From Thereva unica (taxonomy: Eukaryota > Arthropoda > Insecta > Diptera > Therevidae): a stretch of 64,000 bases of DNA. This document shows, in pieces, positions 43,440 through 54,000 of the stretch (its first letter is position 1; every line of letters begins with the position of its first letter). Where the stretch lies: assembly GCA_949987705.1 (NCBI GenBank), contig OX465283.1, forward strand, positions 135,868,101-135,932,100, given 5' to 3'. The notes under the pieces are model-generated. The model did not search any database. It saw only the letters and a program-made list of their open reading frames with translations, and had not been told where the DNA came from. The translations under genes were made by a program, and so were the position numbers.

Positions 43440-44300
43440 ATCAATCGAAAGCATTCACAGCTTTGGTGAGTCGGGTCTCGTTGCTCTGGATATCTCAAAG
43501 GCTATTGGTATAAACTTAGGTTTATAAGGTAATGGATTAAGAGCTTCCCTTCTGGCCGTTCAATGAAGATAGTCAATCCCCCGCCATTTCGGCCGGTGTT
43601 ATCCAGGACTCAATGCTGTGTGTACTTTGCGTTTCTGCTACGTCTTCCACAATATAAGCCAAGCACATGCCAGACCTTGGGGGTTATCCTGGAATGCGAT
43701 TCGAAAGTCAAAAAATTCGGAAATAAGAAAATGGTATCCCCCAATGCGAATTCGAATTAAATTTTTCCGTCAGTCATCGGATTTCAGTCCGTGAGTAATT
43801 GACGGATGCCTTAAATTTATTTGCTCGTTTTAAAATATGAAACAATTGTTCGCATTAAAATGTCTAATTAAGTTGATAAATGAAGTTGATTGGCCGAAAA
43901 TAATTTCAACACGATGCGATCGCATTCAGCGATACAAAAACTAAATCGCATCGCAACTGGCTTCCGTTTGCTTCTCACTTTCGAATCACATTCCAGGATA
44001 ACCCCCCTTATCTTCACTGTCGTCCACTTCGATCAAACGGGATATCAAATCGATTCTATTGGGCCGCATAAATCGTGTTGAATTTAATGCCACCAAAAAG
44101 AAGTACTGCCAAATCTCCACCAAAGCTAACACAAATATTCCTCCTATCTCAGTGGGAGAAGAGAATATAACGGTTGACTCAACTCTTAACATCCTAGGGG
44201 TAAGTTTAACGGCGGATCTGCGATGGAACGATCACATATTCCAAATCGCCACACAAGCCTCCCAATGCCTTGGATTTCTCAAGAGATGAAAAGGACAGGG
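43440..44300 (+). pseudogene. LINE RT relic split by a MITE
   Basis: Near 43460 the plus strand reads SFGESGLVALDISKA, the RT block also seen at 9690-9640. After the MITE (43679-44005) the frame at 44059-44289 reads NRVEFNATKKKYCQIS and then TLNILGVSLTADLRWNDHIF and ASQCLGFLKR, the RT thumb-side region. The YADD part is lost or unreadable, and stops and deletions show decay. Confidence 0.82.
43679..44005. mobile_element. 327-bp MITE with 30-bp TIRs
   Basis: GGGGGTTATCCTGGAATGCG and the following ten bases match the inverse of 43977-44005 with one mismatch. It interrupts a LINE relic. A duplication of TT or TTA is possible but blurred by the G/C runs at the ends. Non-coding. Confidence 0.88.
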
Positions 44301-46959
44301 TTGTACCTAGGTTTAAACTTTCACATAAACTTTTAGACATGAGACTGTCAATAAAATCCTTTGTTGGCCGAAGTGGGTAATATTGTCAGGGGTGATTCCC
44401 TAAGATACAGGGTATTTACGAAAAACAGAAACTTGGGTGACTCTATTTAGAAGATATATTCAAAGCATAAGTAAAATGTTAAAATTCTTCGTTTTTACCA
44501 TTTTGCGATTTACAATGCTTTCTTCTTCTTGTGAGTTATTTTATTGTTAGGGAGTTAATTTTCTTACTATAATTTTTTACTGCACACCGAATACTATTTC
44601 ATATAACACTATCTTCAAATTTTGAGTAAAAGGAAGAAAAATCGCCGAAATGGAAAATTCTATCGTAATCTTTCTATTCAGCAGTCATTGACCAGTCAGC
44701 CTACAATTTATTTAGATCATTCGTTGAAAAAGAAAAGCTACGAGTTCATTGGTGGTTTCAGAAGTCACTTAGATTCGTTCCTTAAATCCTATTATTCAAA
44801 ATTTGCAAATGAGATGACACACTCTACTAAATGGATGATCGAGAACTCTGATTATTTATAGATTCTTCTAATATAATTCTAACTTAAGTTTAAAAGAAAA
44901 ATCAGAATTTTTGATAGAAAAAACGAATACAATTTTTTGGTCATTCAAAACTGCGGTAGAGACATATGAACCTCTGAGTCTGATATGTATTTAAGATAAA
45001 CTTTTAAGAAACATTTTTAGAAATTGAATAGTTTAATAGGATTAAAACTTTAACACCACTGAATATTGATTGGCAAAGTCTGTTCAATCTACAATCTCTT
45101 TAAATTTGTGTCTTGAACAAATAAAACGTTTATATACAAATTCAGAGCATATTTTTGTTGCTGGGAGAAAACAATTAAGATTCTCAACAAAGTGCCTTGA
45201 GCCTCTAGTCTTTCGCAAAAAAAAGCCTATATACTCTTCGAATCCATAGCTTTAACTAATTTTTTCTGCAATACATACCCCCTAAAAAAACTTGAATACA
45301 GTAGGAATTAAGTTTTAATCGTTAAATAAATGCAAACCCCTTCTTAAGTTCGTTACTGACCTGGATCCATTCCCGTCGGTACAGCTTCAGAATTATAATA
45401 TATCCAATTTGAAAATGGTCCAACGTTTCCTTCCGTTTTACTTATTTCGCTCGAAAAAATATATATAAAAAAAACAAGCGAAGCACAAAACTCTTTTTCA
45501 AATCCAATAAATTATTTAAAAACTTGAAAAAGAAACTCAAAAATCCATATTTAGCCACAAGACACTGTGCCTTAGTTCAATTAGCACCACTTTCAGAAAA
45601 TAGCTCACTTCACGCCTAATTATGCTCTATTTGAGCTTTTACTTCACAATTTAAAGATATTAACTGAAGCACGATCGCCGCAGAAGTTCCAGGTGAATCT
45701 TGATATTTGATCAATTAGAAACAGATCCAACAACATCTGACAACAATTGATCTTATTTTTATTTTTTGTTGTATTTTTTTTGTTAATTTAAAATGCACCG
45801 TCACTTTACCGTCATGTGTGAACGCACTTGAATGCTTCTTAGCACTAACTGCTCATAGGTCAACCGTTTGCTATTTCAACTTATCCGAAACCCATCATCA
45901 GTGAAATGCATCCTCGCAACGAGTCAACTGATTTGAATGTAAATAAAGATCTCGACCGTTCGATCTCTAACACAACACATACCGGCCACAAACGGCTAAA
46001 TCTCAGCCGCCTATATTTCAATATGTATGCGTGTGCGCTCATAAGAAGATCGTCTTGAGAAAATTCAGAAGGCATAAGTCACTTAAGAAGTGGCTGACTT
46101 GGGACTTAGCTTAAAGTCACAGACACTTCACTTCCGCCACAGATGAACAAAGATCAAACGATCAGTCCGCAAGTTGAGATGGATATAGTTTTACGTGTAT
46201 GTACAAAAGAGACGATCTACATACGAGGTGATCGTGCTGCTTAAGATGCCGTCAATTGAAGTTCTCCCTCCAGAAACATATTCGGGCGGAGTCAAAAGCA
46301 ACGATCGCAATGGCCAATATGAAGTAAGACACCGTATCTTCGGTAGGCGGAATAATCATGCGCGTTGGGAATCTGTGAGAAAAAGAAGGTGCTTTAATGA
46401 CTTGAAATTCAAGATGTCGGCGATCATTTGGGTGCAGCCTTCTTATTTGTTCAAGAGTTGATTTAGGTAAATACTTACCTGATGTACATACATAATGGAA
46501 ATTAGGCTTCAGGTATAAAACTTTTTTTATGTAGTAAAATGATTTTCCATTTTTTTTTTGAAAATATATTGTGCTTGAAAAAAGTTTAAAAAAATATATT
46601 TAAATGCGGTTTGAAAAGAGAGTAGGAGGATTATCACATCCTTATATTACTCTACAACACGAAACTTCTGGAAAAAATTATGAAACTAAGTTTGTTTACT
46701 CTGTATATTGCGCAATGTTTAATTTTTGAATTCTTCAAAATAATTACCAAATTATTAATGTTTGCTCATTGCGGTAAGAATTTTTAATAGTTTCGCAGGA
46801 TAAGGCCTAAAAGATAATATTCGCTTTCGGGGATTGTTCCGGAATAGCGCGGTTTTCGGAGAAAAATTATTTTGTTATTTTTCAAAACATTTACTCTAGT
46901 AATTTCCATGTATTTGAAACAATCGTTGAAGAATTTATTATGCTGCAAACTCTTAAAAC
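44301..46959. other. Non-coding region
   Basis: Frames at 44622-44861 (79 codons) and 46195-46461 (88 codons) show no recognisable domain. No repeat boundary seen. Confidence 0.45.
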
Positions 46960-47362
46960 GCTGATAGACGATTAGAATATTCTCAACGTAAATTTTGGTA
47001 TTCTCATGAGAATATTTTCATAGATATTTACACGAGGCGTAGTATTTGCTCTCGAGAAAGCAAATGTCGTTCTCGTGAGAGCCGCTGCGGGAGAGCTCGC
47101 TGATAACGCCACCTTTTACTAATTTCAGTATGGCAAACTCAATAAAATTTAAAGCAACCTTTCAACTTGATCGGAAGCTACCCCCAGGACAAACCTTATT
47201 ACTGAAGTTGAGCAATTCACAATATGAGAGAAAGATTCTCGCGAAAACGCTTCAGCCTACTTCCATGAGAACGAGAACGTATTCTCATGAGTGTTTACAC
47301 GGATAAGAGAACGAATTTTTGTTTTTCCGAGAGCATTTACGTGATACTCATCGTCTATCAGC
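46960..47362. mobile_element. 403-bp MITE-like element with short TIRs
   Basis: GCTGATAGACGAT at 46960 is exactly inverted at 47350-47362. Subterminal TTCTCATGAGAA and CGAGAAAG/CTCTCG motifs recur in both orientations. Non-coding. Confidence 0.6.
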
Positions 47363-47761
47363 ACCTTTATACATATCTCTAAAACATATGGTTTTGATGC
47401 GCATGAATCACATTTTTACGTACCGTAAAACTCTGATCGTGCAGTAAATCTAGAAATTGGCTTAGTAATACCTTGTTTTTGTAAACTCATGCATTTTTGG
47501 AGATAGTTTTTGCTTTTTTTTATAGATGAACTCTAGCAAAAAATACGCACAACTAACATACACGAATCGTCACCAGTAAAAAGGTTTATAGTTAGTCACC
47601 AACCAGCGAGGTAGAAAAGCAATATGTGGTGTTCGCTCGGGCCCAAACTATCTCACTCTGGTGGAACTGCGATCATAACCTCCTCGTCATGTCTGCTGAA
47701 AGCTGTCCTGAAAGGGATGGGCTAATATGATCGGACCTACCAAACTAAGATGTAAAGTGAG
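47363..47761. other. Non-coding spacer
   Basis: Nothing recognised. Confidence 0.5.
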
Positions 47762-47862
47762 GGCCCCCATACACGGTCAATTTTTTTCGGATCAAAACTC
47801 GTTGCGCGAATGAGTTTAATGAAAATCTGGATGTACATCCAATTTGACCGTATATGGGGGCC
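47762..47862. mobile_element. 101-bp MITE, TIR GGCCCCCATACACGGTCAA
   Basis: The left end GGCCCCCATACACGGTCAAT is inverted at the right (TTGACCGTATATGGGGGCC) with one mismatch. Same family as the element 150 bp downstream. Confidence 0.88.
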
Positions 47863-48014
47863 TTTATAGTGTGGGTGGTGTTTGCACATGTGCCCCGCTT
47901 TCGTGAACTTCCTCACAAACCGAAAGGGGGATTGCGGTCAAGAGCTCTGGAAGCCCCAGTTGGCCGGGATCACCATGGCTGTGGTACTGCACCTGTTCGA
48001 AGAGTCAAGTCTAA

Positions 48015-48169
48015 AGGCCCCCATACACGGTCAAATTGGCTGTACAACCAGATTTTCATCAAACCTATAAGCGCAATGTATTTTGATCGGCCGACCGGCC
48101 CACAATCGATAGTTTTGGTTGTACAACCGCACTTCGCTGTACAACCAATTGGACCGTGTATGGGGGCCT
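48015..48169. mobile_element. 155-bp MITE of the same family
   Basis: Ends AGGCCCCCATACACGGTCAA and its inverse; inner part TTGGCTGTACAACCA is inverted too. TAA precedes (48012-48014) and follows (48170 on, after T), a 3-bp duplication compatible with PIF/Harbinger-type MITEs. Non-coding. Confidence 0.88.
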
Positions 48170-49589
48170 TAAGAGAAAAGCCCCTAGGTAGACGCTGAAT
48201 CTATTTAAGCTGTCTGACCTACGGAGGGTAGTACATAGAAAAGCTAGCGGCCACGGTACTTTTGGGCGCAATACCTCGCCAAAATAAAAATAAAAAGGGT
48301 TTTGATGATATATTTATTTCTATTAGTCAATGCACGCTTGTTTTTGAACCTCTATCAATCTATGGGTCCAATGCTTTCTCCAGAATTAATGTCCATATAT
48401 AATCGAATGTACGCAAGCCTTAGTAATGTCTAGAGCTACTTAAATCTTATGATATGTTAAAAATTTGCCTATGTTCACTGGTATTAAATTCATCCTTTTT
48501 CATTCTGCTTTTCACGTACACAAAATAACACTGATTCATGAACTGCGTGTCATTGAAATTTGTCACAACAGTGCGAATGGAAATAAGCCCCTTTTATATA
48601 AATCTGATCGTACAGTGGTATTTTGAAATCATTAGTTGTAGCCTGTTAGGTACTTGGATCTGAAGCAAGATACTAAGCAACAATAAGAAAGCATTTTGCT
48701 TTATTTTTCTGGTGCAGTTCATAAGGAACACAAGATTCATGTTTTGAGCAAATTAAATCCAGCGAAGATGTTTAATGATAGTGTTTAGATGGAGCCCTTC
48801 TTCAAAAGTGCTATCAACAGATCCTTGCCAAACTCAAAAGGCCGATCAGAATTTGTTGGTGGTATTTCAATCTCAAGAAAACTTCACAAGTTGTGATGGG
48901 CAAATGCAAGTCGAAGACAAGACTAATATAATTTTCGTATAAAGGCGCCTGACGGCACTGCAACCTATTTTATTTGATTTGTTATGCCAACCTCGTTGTT
49001 AAAAACCTTCTCGGTTAAGGCTTTTAATATAGTCTAGGAGTCTAGGAAGCAAGAAAGTCGAGAGGGAGAAGACTGAAGTCGCACAGCAAGTACCCCGCAA
49101 AACCGACAGCTACAATCAACTACCAGCCCTATTCTGCTTAGGTGATAATTGGCAGTGGCCCGTCTAGAGCTCTGTTACTAGTTTTAACTCCCACCTCTTG
49201 AAGTTTAAAAGTTTGCCCATTTTAGCGTTGTTGATTTGAATAAATCGTTTAGCTAGACGAGCGCCTTGGATCCTTGTCCAGCTATGTATAAAACTCTACC
49301 TTGCTTACATATACAATAAACCTGACTCCACCTGTATACAAGGCACAACCAGGACCAGTCTAACCATCGCAATCCAACAGGAAGGTTTTCCAACTGATCG
49401 TTATACCCTGCTCACACTTTATATTAGCTATCATGAGCTATATGAAATAACCTCCCAACGAGCAAGCGAGTATCTCGCAACTCATGCCTCCCATGTTCGA
49501 ACACTGCATATATCCCAGCTGCTGAAAAGCCGTGACGAAATGATGACTTACTTCGTATATTTTAGACGAAGTTAACGACTCACTCTGCA
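48170..49589. other. Non-coding region
   Basis: No gene recognised. The right-hand part may be the decayed 5' portion of the LINE relic that follows. Confidence 0.5.
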
Positions 49590-50345
49590 GTGATGACGAC
49601 ATATTTGTTCTAAGTGATTTTAACCGTTCCAATCTTTCATTTATCCCTGACGAGGAAGATAACCTTCCTCCAATTAACTATTAGCTTATCGACACTTTTT
49701 ATGGCAATGACATGTCAAATTATCAGGCAATTAAACTCTTCTGGTAAATGGTCGGATCTGATCTTCACGAATTCCTATGAGGAGGTAACTATCCTACCCG
49801 CTTCCGATGAGGAGAATCTACTCATCAACTCTACTCACAACTTCGCTCGGGTGCTTGTGCTCAGTACCACCACTTCTGACAATCTCTCGTCATACAAGAA
49901 CTAAGTCTTTAAAAACGCAAATTTCAATAGTATTGGTTCGAATTATCCCTTATCGACTGGGAGCATAGGCTTTCAAGCAATGACCTTGACGAAGTACTGT
50001 CATCCTTCTACAATATTTATTATCTTCAACATCATTGACAAATATTATAAAAAGGAATAAATTAACGGAACCTTGGCTAGATAGAAATGTGCGATCTCTA
50101 CGTAAACAGAGAAATAAGTTATATAACATGATAAGAAAAAAACCCACGTAAAAGCAGAAGTCAAATTTGAATACGCTAGGTTAGCCTCTGAGTTCTCAAT
50201 TAGGTCACTATAACACCCTTTGAAAAACAATCATAAACGGCGCTAAGAAATACTTCGACTTCGTTAATATAATACGAAAAACTTCGATTATCCACCAACT
50301 ATTACAAATAGTGATAGCAAGTTTGGATTACAGACCAAAGTAAAA
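49590..50345 (+). pseudogene. LINE endonuclease and linker relic
   Basis: DDIFVLSDFNRSNLSF near 49595 matches the GDFN motif of AP-like LINE endonucleases, followed by SDLIFTNSYEEVTILPASD in another frame. Near 50165-50340, pieces such as EYARLASEFSIR and KKYFDFVNIIRKTS resemble the linker between endonuclease and RT. Many stops. The young BEL/Pao element begins 220 bp downstream. Confidence 0.68.
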
Positions 50346-50564
50346 CCAAGACAAGACTGGAAGATCATGATAGCAAGACTTTTTGCTTATCACTAAGTGC
50401 CAAAAATCTTGCCGGAAAGGCAAAATGAGAAAGTCATCAAAAGTGGTTTTGTTTGAACATTTATGTGACGTTCTCTGCGCCCTACATGGAAAAGAAGACT
50501 TCTCAACCTGCAGCATCATACACATTATAGTTTTTCAGTACTGGGTATAATACATAATTCTCTG

Positions 50565-50796
50565 TGTTTGCGTACACCTTGAAGAAATGCAAAATATAAA
50601 TAAAAATAGTAGGCGAGCCTTGAGTAGGCTATGAGAAAAATAAAGGAACATTTATTAGGAAAATTTTCATCAACCGGAGAGGACGGATTTGTGTCATATA
50701 TATTTAATTGTTGTAAAAATATAATTTAATAAAGGATTCTAATAAATTTCATAATCCTTAAACATTTACTAATTGGACTTATTGCAGCAATAAACA
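50565..50796 (+). repeat. 5' LTR of the complete BEL/Pao element
   Basis: Starts TGTTTGCG and ends AATAAACA (TG...CA). Contains several AATAAA signals, and should supply promoter and polyadenylation functions. Same length as the 3' LTR. Confidence 0.97.
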
Positions 50797-50798
50797 TT

Positions 50799-50816
50799 TG
50801 GCGCCCGAGCAGGGAC
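50799..50816 (+). promoter_or_regulatory. Primer-binding site, tRNA-Lys type
   Basis: TGGCGCCCGAGCAGGGAC lies two bases after the LTR. It differs at one position from the classical complement of a tRNA-Lys 3' end (recalled from retroelements generally), so tRNA-Lys is the inferred primer for minus-strand synthesis. Confidence 0.8.
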
Positions 50817-51065
50817 CGGCGAAAAGGAAATGCGAAAATTGTGCTAGAGCTTACCAGACATATCGGTGAAAGATTAGTCAGTGGAAACGGGGTTGTTGGC
50901 TGTTTGGACAAGGTGAACAGAATTCGGAGATAATTCGGGCCAGACAGGTGCAGGAAAATCCACTGGCTGCGAATCTTGGTAAAGGAAAAAAGCATTGGCT
51001 AATTTAAACTTAATTTGAGGTCGACGTGTTTTCGGGGGTAATATCAAGAAATTCTTATCTCCACG

Positions 51066-54000
51066 ATGGACAACTTAATAGCTCTAAAACGGAAGCGAGG
51101 ATACTTGAAGGGTCAAGTAAGCCGTATCGAGTCATATTTGGACCACATAAGCGAAGACACCGGGATTGATGAAGACGCCATTCAAGATAGATTAGACAAG
51201 TTAGAATTATTAGCGTCCAAATTCGATGAGTTGCAGTCAGAAATTGAAGCTTATCACGAGGGCGACCAGGTTGTCGCAGAAGATGCAGAACGTGATGACT
51301 TCGAAGAAAGACTCTATCGACTAAGGGGATTGGGCAGAAATTTCATAAAGGGAGCTCAGGTTAGGAAGCCGGCGAGGGAAGAAAATGGATCGTTGGAGAC
51401 ATCGATAAGGGCCCTGGCAGATCATCAAGCAAGATTAAGTGACATGTTACAACAATTTGGTGAACTTCAATTGAACGCTGCGAAGGGAGAAAGCGAAATG
51501 AGAGCGCATGGACCAAGTAGTGTACAGACGCATGTCAAACTACCGACAGTGACGTTACCGACCTTTAGTGGAAACTATATGGAGTGGATAAATTTCAGAG
51601 ACTTATTCCAGTCCATGATTAACGAGCGGCAAGATATCAGCAATGCACAGCGAATGCAGTATCTACAAGGGTCTTTAAGAGGAGAAGCTGCTTCGCTGCT
51701 AAGGCACCTTCCAGTGACTGATGCCAATTACACGGTAGCATGGACCAGTTTGAAGGAGCGTTATGACAAAGAAAAATTTATCATTGAAGCCCACATCCGA
51801 TCAATAATGGAGCAACCAGTGTTAAAGGAAGCTTCTCAGAATGGTATTAAGATGCTGTATAGCGGAGTACGAGAAGCGCTGAACGCCCTTGAGGCTCTAA
51901 AAGTGCCAGTGCATCAGTGGGATTGGTGGCTTCTCTTTGTGGTGGCGAACAAACTGGACCCAGAATCAAGACAACTTTGGGCTAGAGAAACTGCAAGTAC
52001 AGAGAAACCTAAATTTGAGGAGCTCTGTGCCTTTATCTTTTCAAGAATCTGCGAATTAGAAGCCATTAGTGGTGGTGTAGGCAGAAATAAGATGAAAGAG
52101 AGTAGGAGGAATGTAGGTACCTTGGCGGTCGTCTCTTGCATAAAGTGCCAAGGCGATCATCACCTTAAGGATTGCCCTACCTTCCAAGAATTGCCGATGG
52201 CAGCAAGGCGAAAACTAGTTGCTGATGAACGTCTGTGTTTCATATGTCTGAATCCAAACCATGTGGCGCGGCAATGCAAGTCCAGTGGGTGTCAAATCTG
52301 CAAGCGTCGTCACAACACAGTTTTGCATCAACAAGAGCCAGGTATTGTAAGTGTGAATCCAGGAGCGTTCCAGACATTACATTCTACAATTCCTCAAGGT
52401 CAAGTTTTATTACCTACGGTCTCTCTTTTGGTGCCTGATGCCAGCAACAACATGCAAATTTGTCGAGCACTGTTAGATTCCGGATCGCAAGCGACATTGA
52501 TTACGGAGGCATGCGTGCAGCGTTTAGGGCTGCCTAGAAGCAATTTAAGAGTAGCGATTCGGGGTATCGACACGACTAAAGAGAAACGAGCCAGAGGAAC
52601 TGTTGGACTAATTCTTAAATCTCGGCTGACGGCAGAAGGAGTTCAAGCTCAAGCGCTCATTCTTAGTAACATCACCTGTCCGATGCCAAACTATGATATT
52701 GCTGAACCACCATGGCGAAGTAATGAATTAGCTGATCCCCATTACTATAAATCGGGTCCGATAGATATCTTGATAGGAGCCGATATATTCTTTGATTGCT
52801 TGAAAGACGGACAACGGGAGGTGAGCTCAAGTAGTCACCTGTGGGCTCGCAATACTATATTCGGATGGGTAATCGGAGGGCGACATTGGGATCAACCACA
52901 AGAGATTCTAGTAAGCTGTCACGTGGCCATTGAGGATTTGCTACAACGATTCTGGCAGATTGAAGAAGCGGAGTTTAGTACAACGGAAACGGCAGAAGAT
53001 TGTGAAGCTGAAACTCATTTTGCACAAACACACCGACGCACCGAAGAAGGACGCTATATTGTGAGATATCCGTTCAAAGATAAGCCAGAGAAGTTGGGGG
53101 ATTCAATGACTGCAGCAAAATCAAGGTTGATGTCGATGGAACGAAAGTTTTTAAGAAATGCGGAATTGAAGAAGGCGTATGTCGAGTTCATGGATGACTA
53201 TCAGCAACAGGGGCATATGGTAGAATCAGGAGTGATGGAGGATCGGGATAGCATACAAGAAAATTTCCTAGCTCATCATGCGGTACATAAGCTAGAGAGC
53301 ACAACAACTAAGACACGGGTTGTGTTTGACGCTTCAATGCGAACTTCAAGTCTTATTTCATTAAACGATATTCTAATGAAGGGACCGGTTATACAACCAG
53401 AGCTGACTACTCTTTTAGTAGGGTTCCGACTACACAAGATTGGACTCACAGCTGATATCAGACAGATGTACAGGCAAATCCTGATCAAGGAGGAGGACTG
53501 CCGGTACCAACAAATATTGTGGAGGAGGGATCCTGCTAAACCCATTTGTATATTTCAGCTAAGAACCGTAACATATGGTACGACTAGTGCGCCGTTTCAA
53601 GCCACGCGTGTGCTACAGCAGCTAGCAGATGACGAGGAGAAGAGATTCCCAGAAGTAGCAGGACTGCTAAAACGGAATTTCTACATGGACGACTTTATAG
53701 GAGGCGCCGACACTGTAGAGGAGGCATTGAAGGTAACTGAAGAACTTTCTAGTCTCCTAGCGGCAGGGGGTTTTGAGTTGAGAAAATGGGCTTCCAGCGC
53801 TGAAGAGGTGGTGCGTTCGCTCCCGTCACAGTTGACAGAACATTCGGTGACATTCAAGGAAGAGCAAAACTCGGCTACAAAAATTTTAGGACTACGCTGG
53901 ATACCGGAAGCAGATGTGTTTAGCTTCAAAGTAACTTTGGAACCAAGAGACCAACATACGAAAAGAACTCTACTGTCGGAGATTGCTCGAATTTTCGATC

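Noticed and set aside
47854..48198. 114-codon plus-strand frame
   Set aside because: It spans two MITEs and is open by chance.
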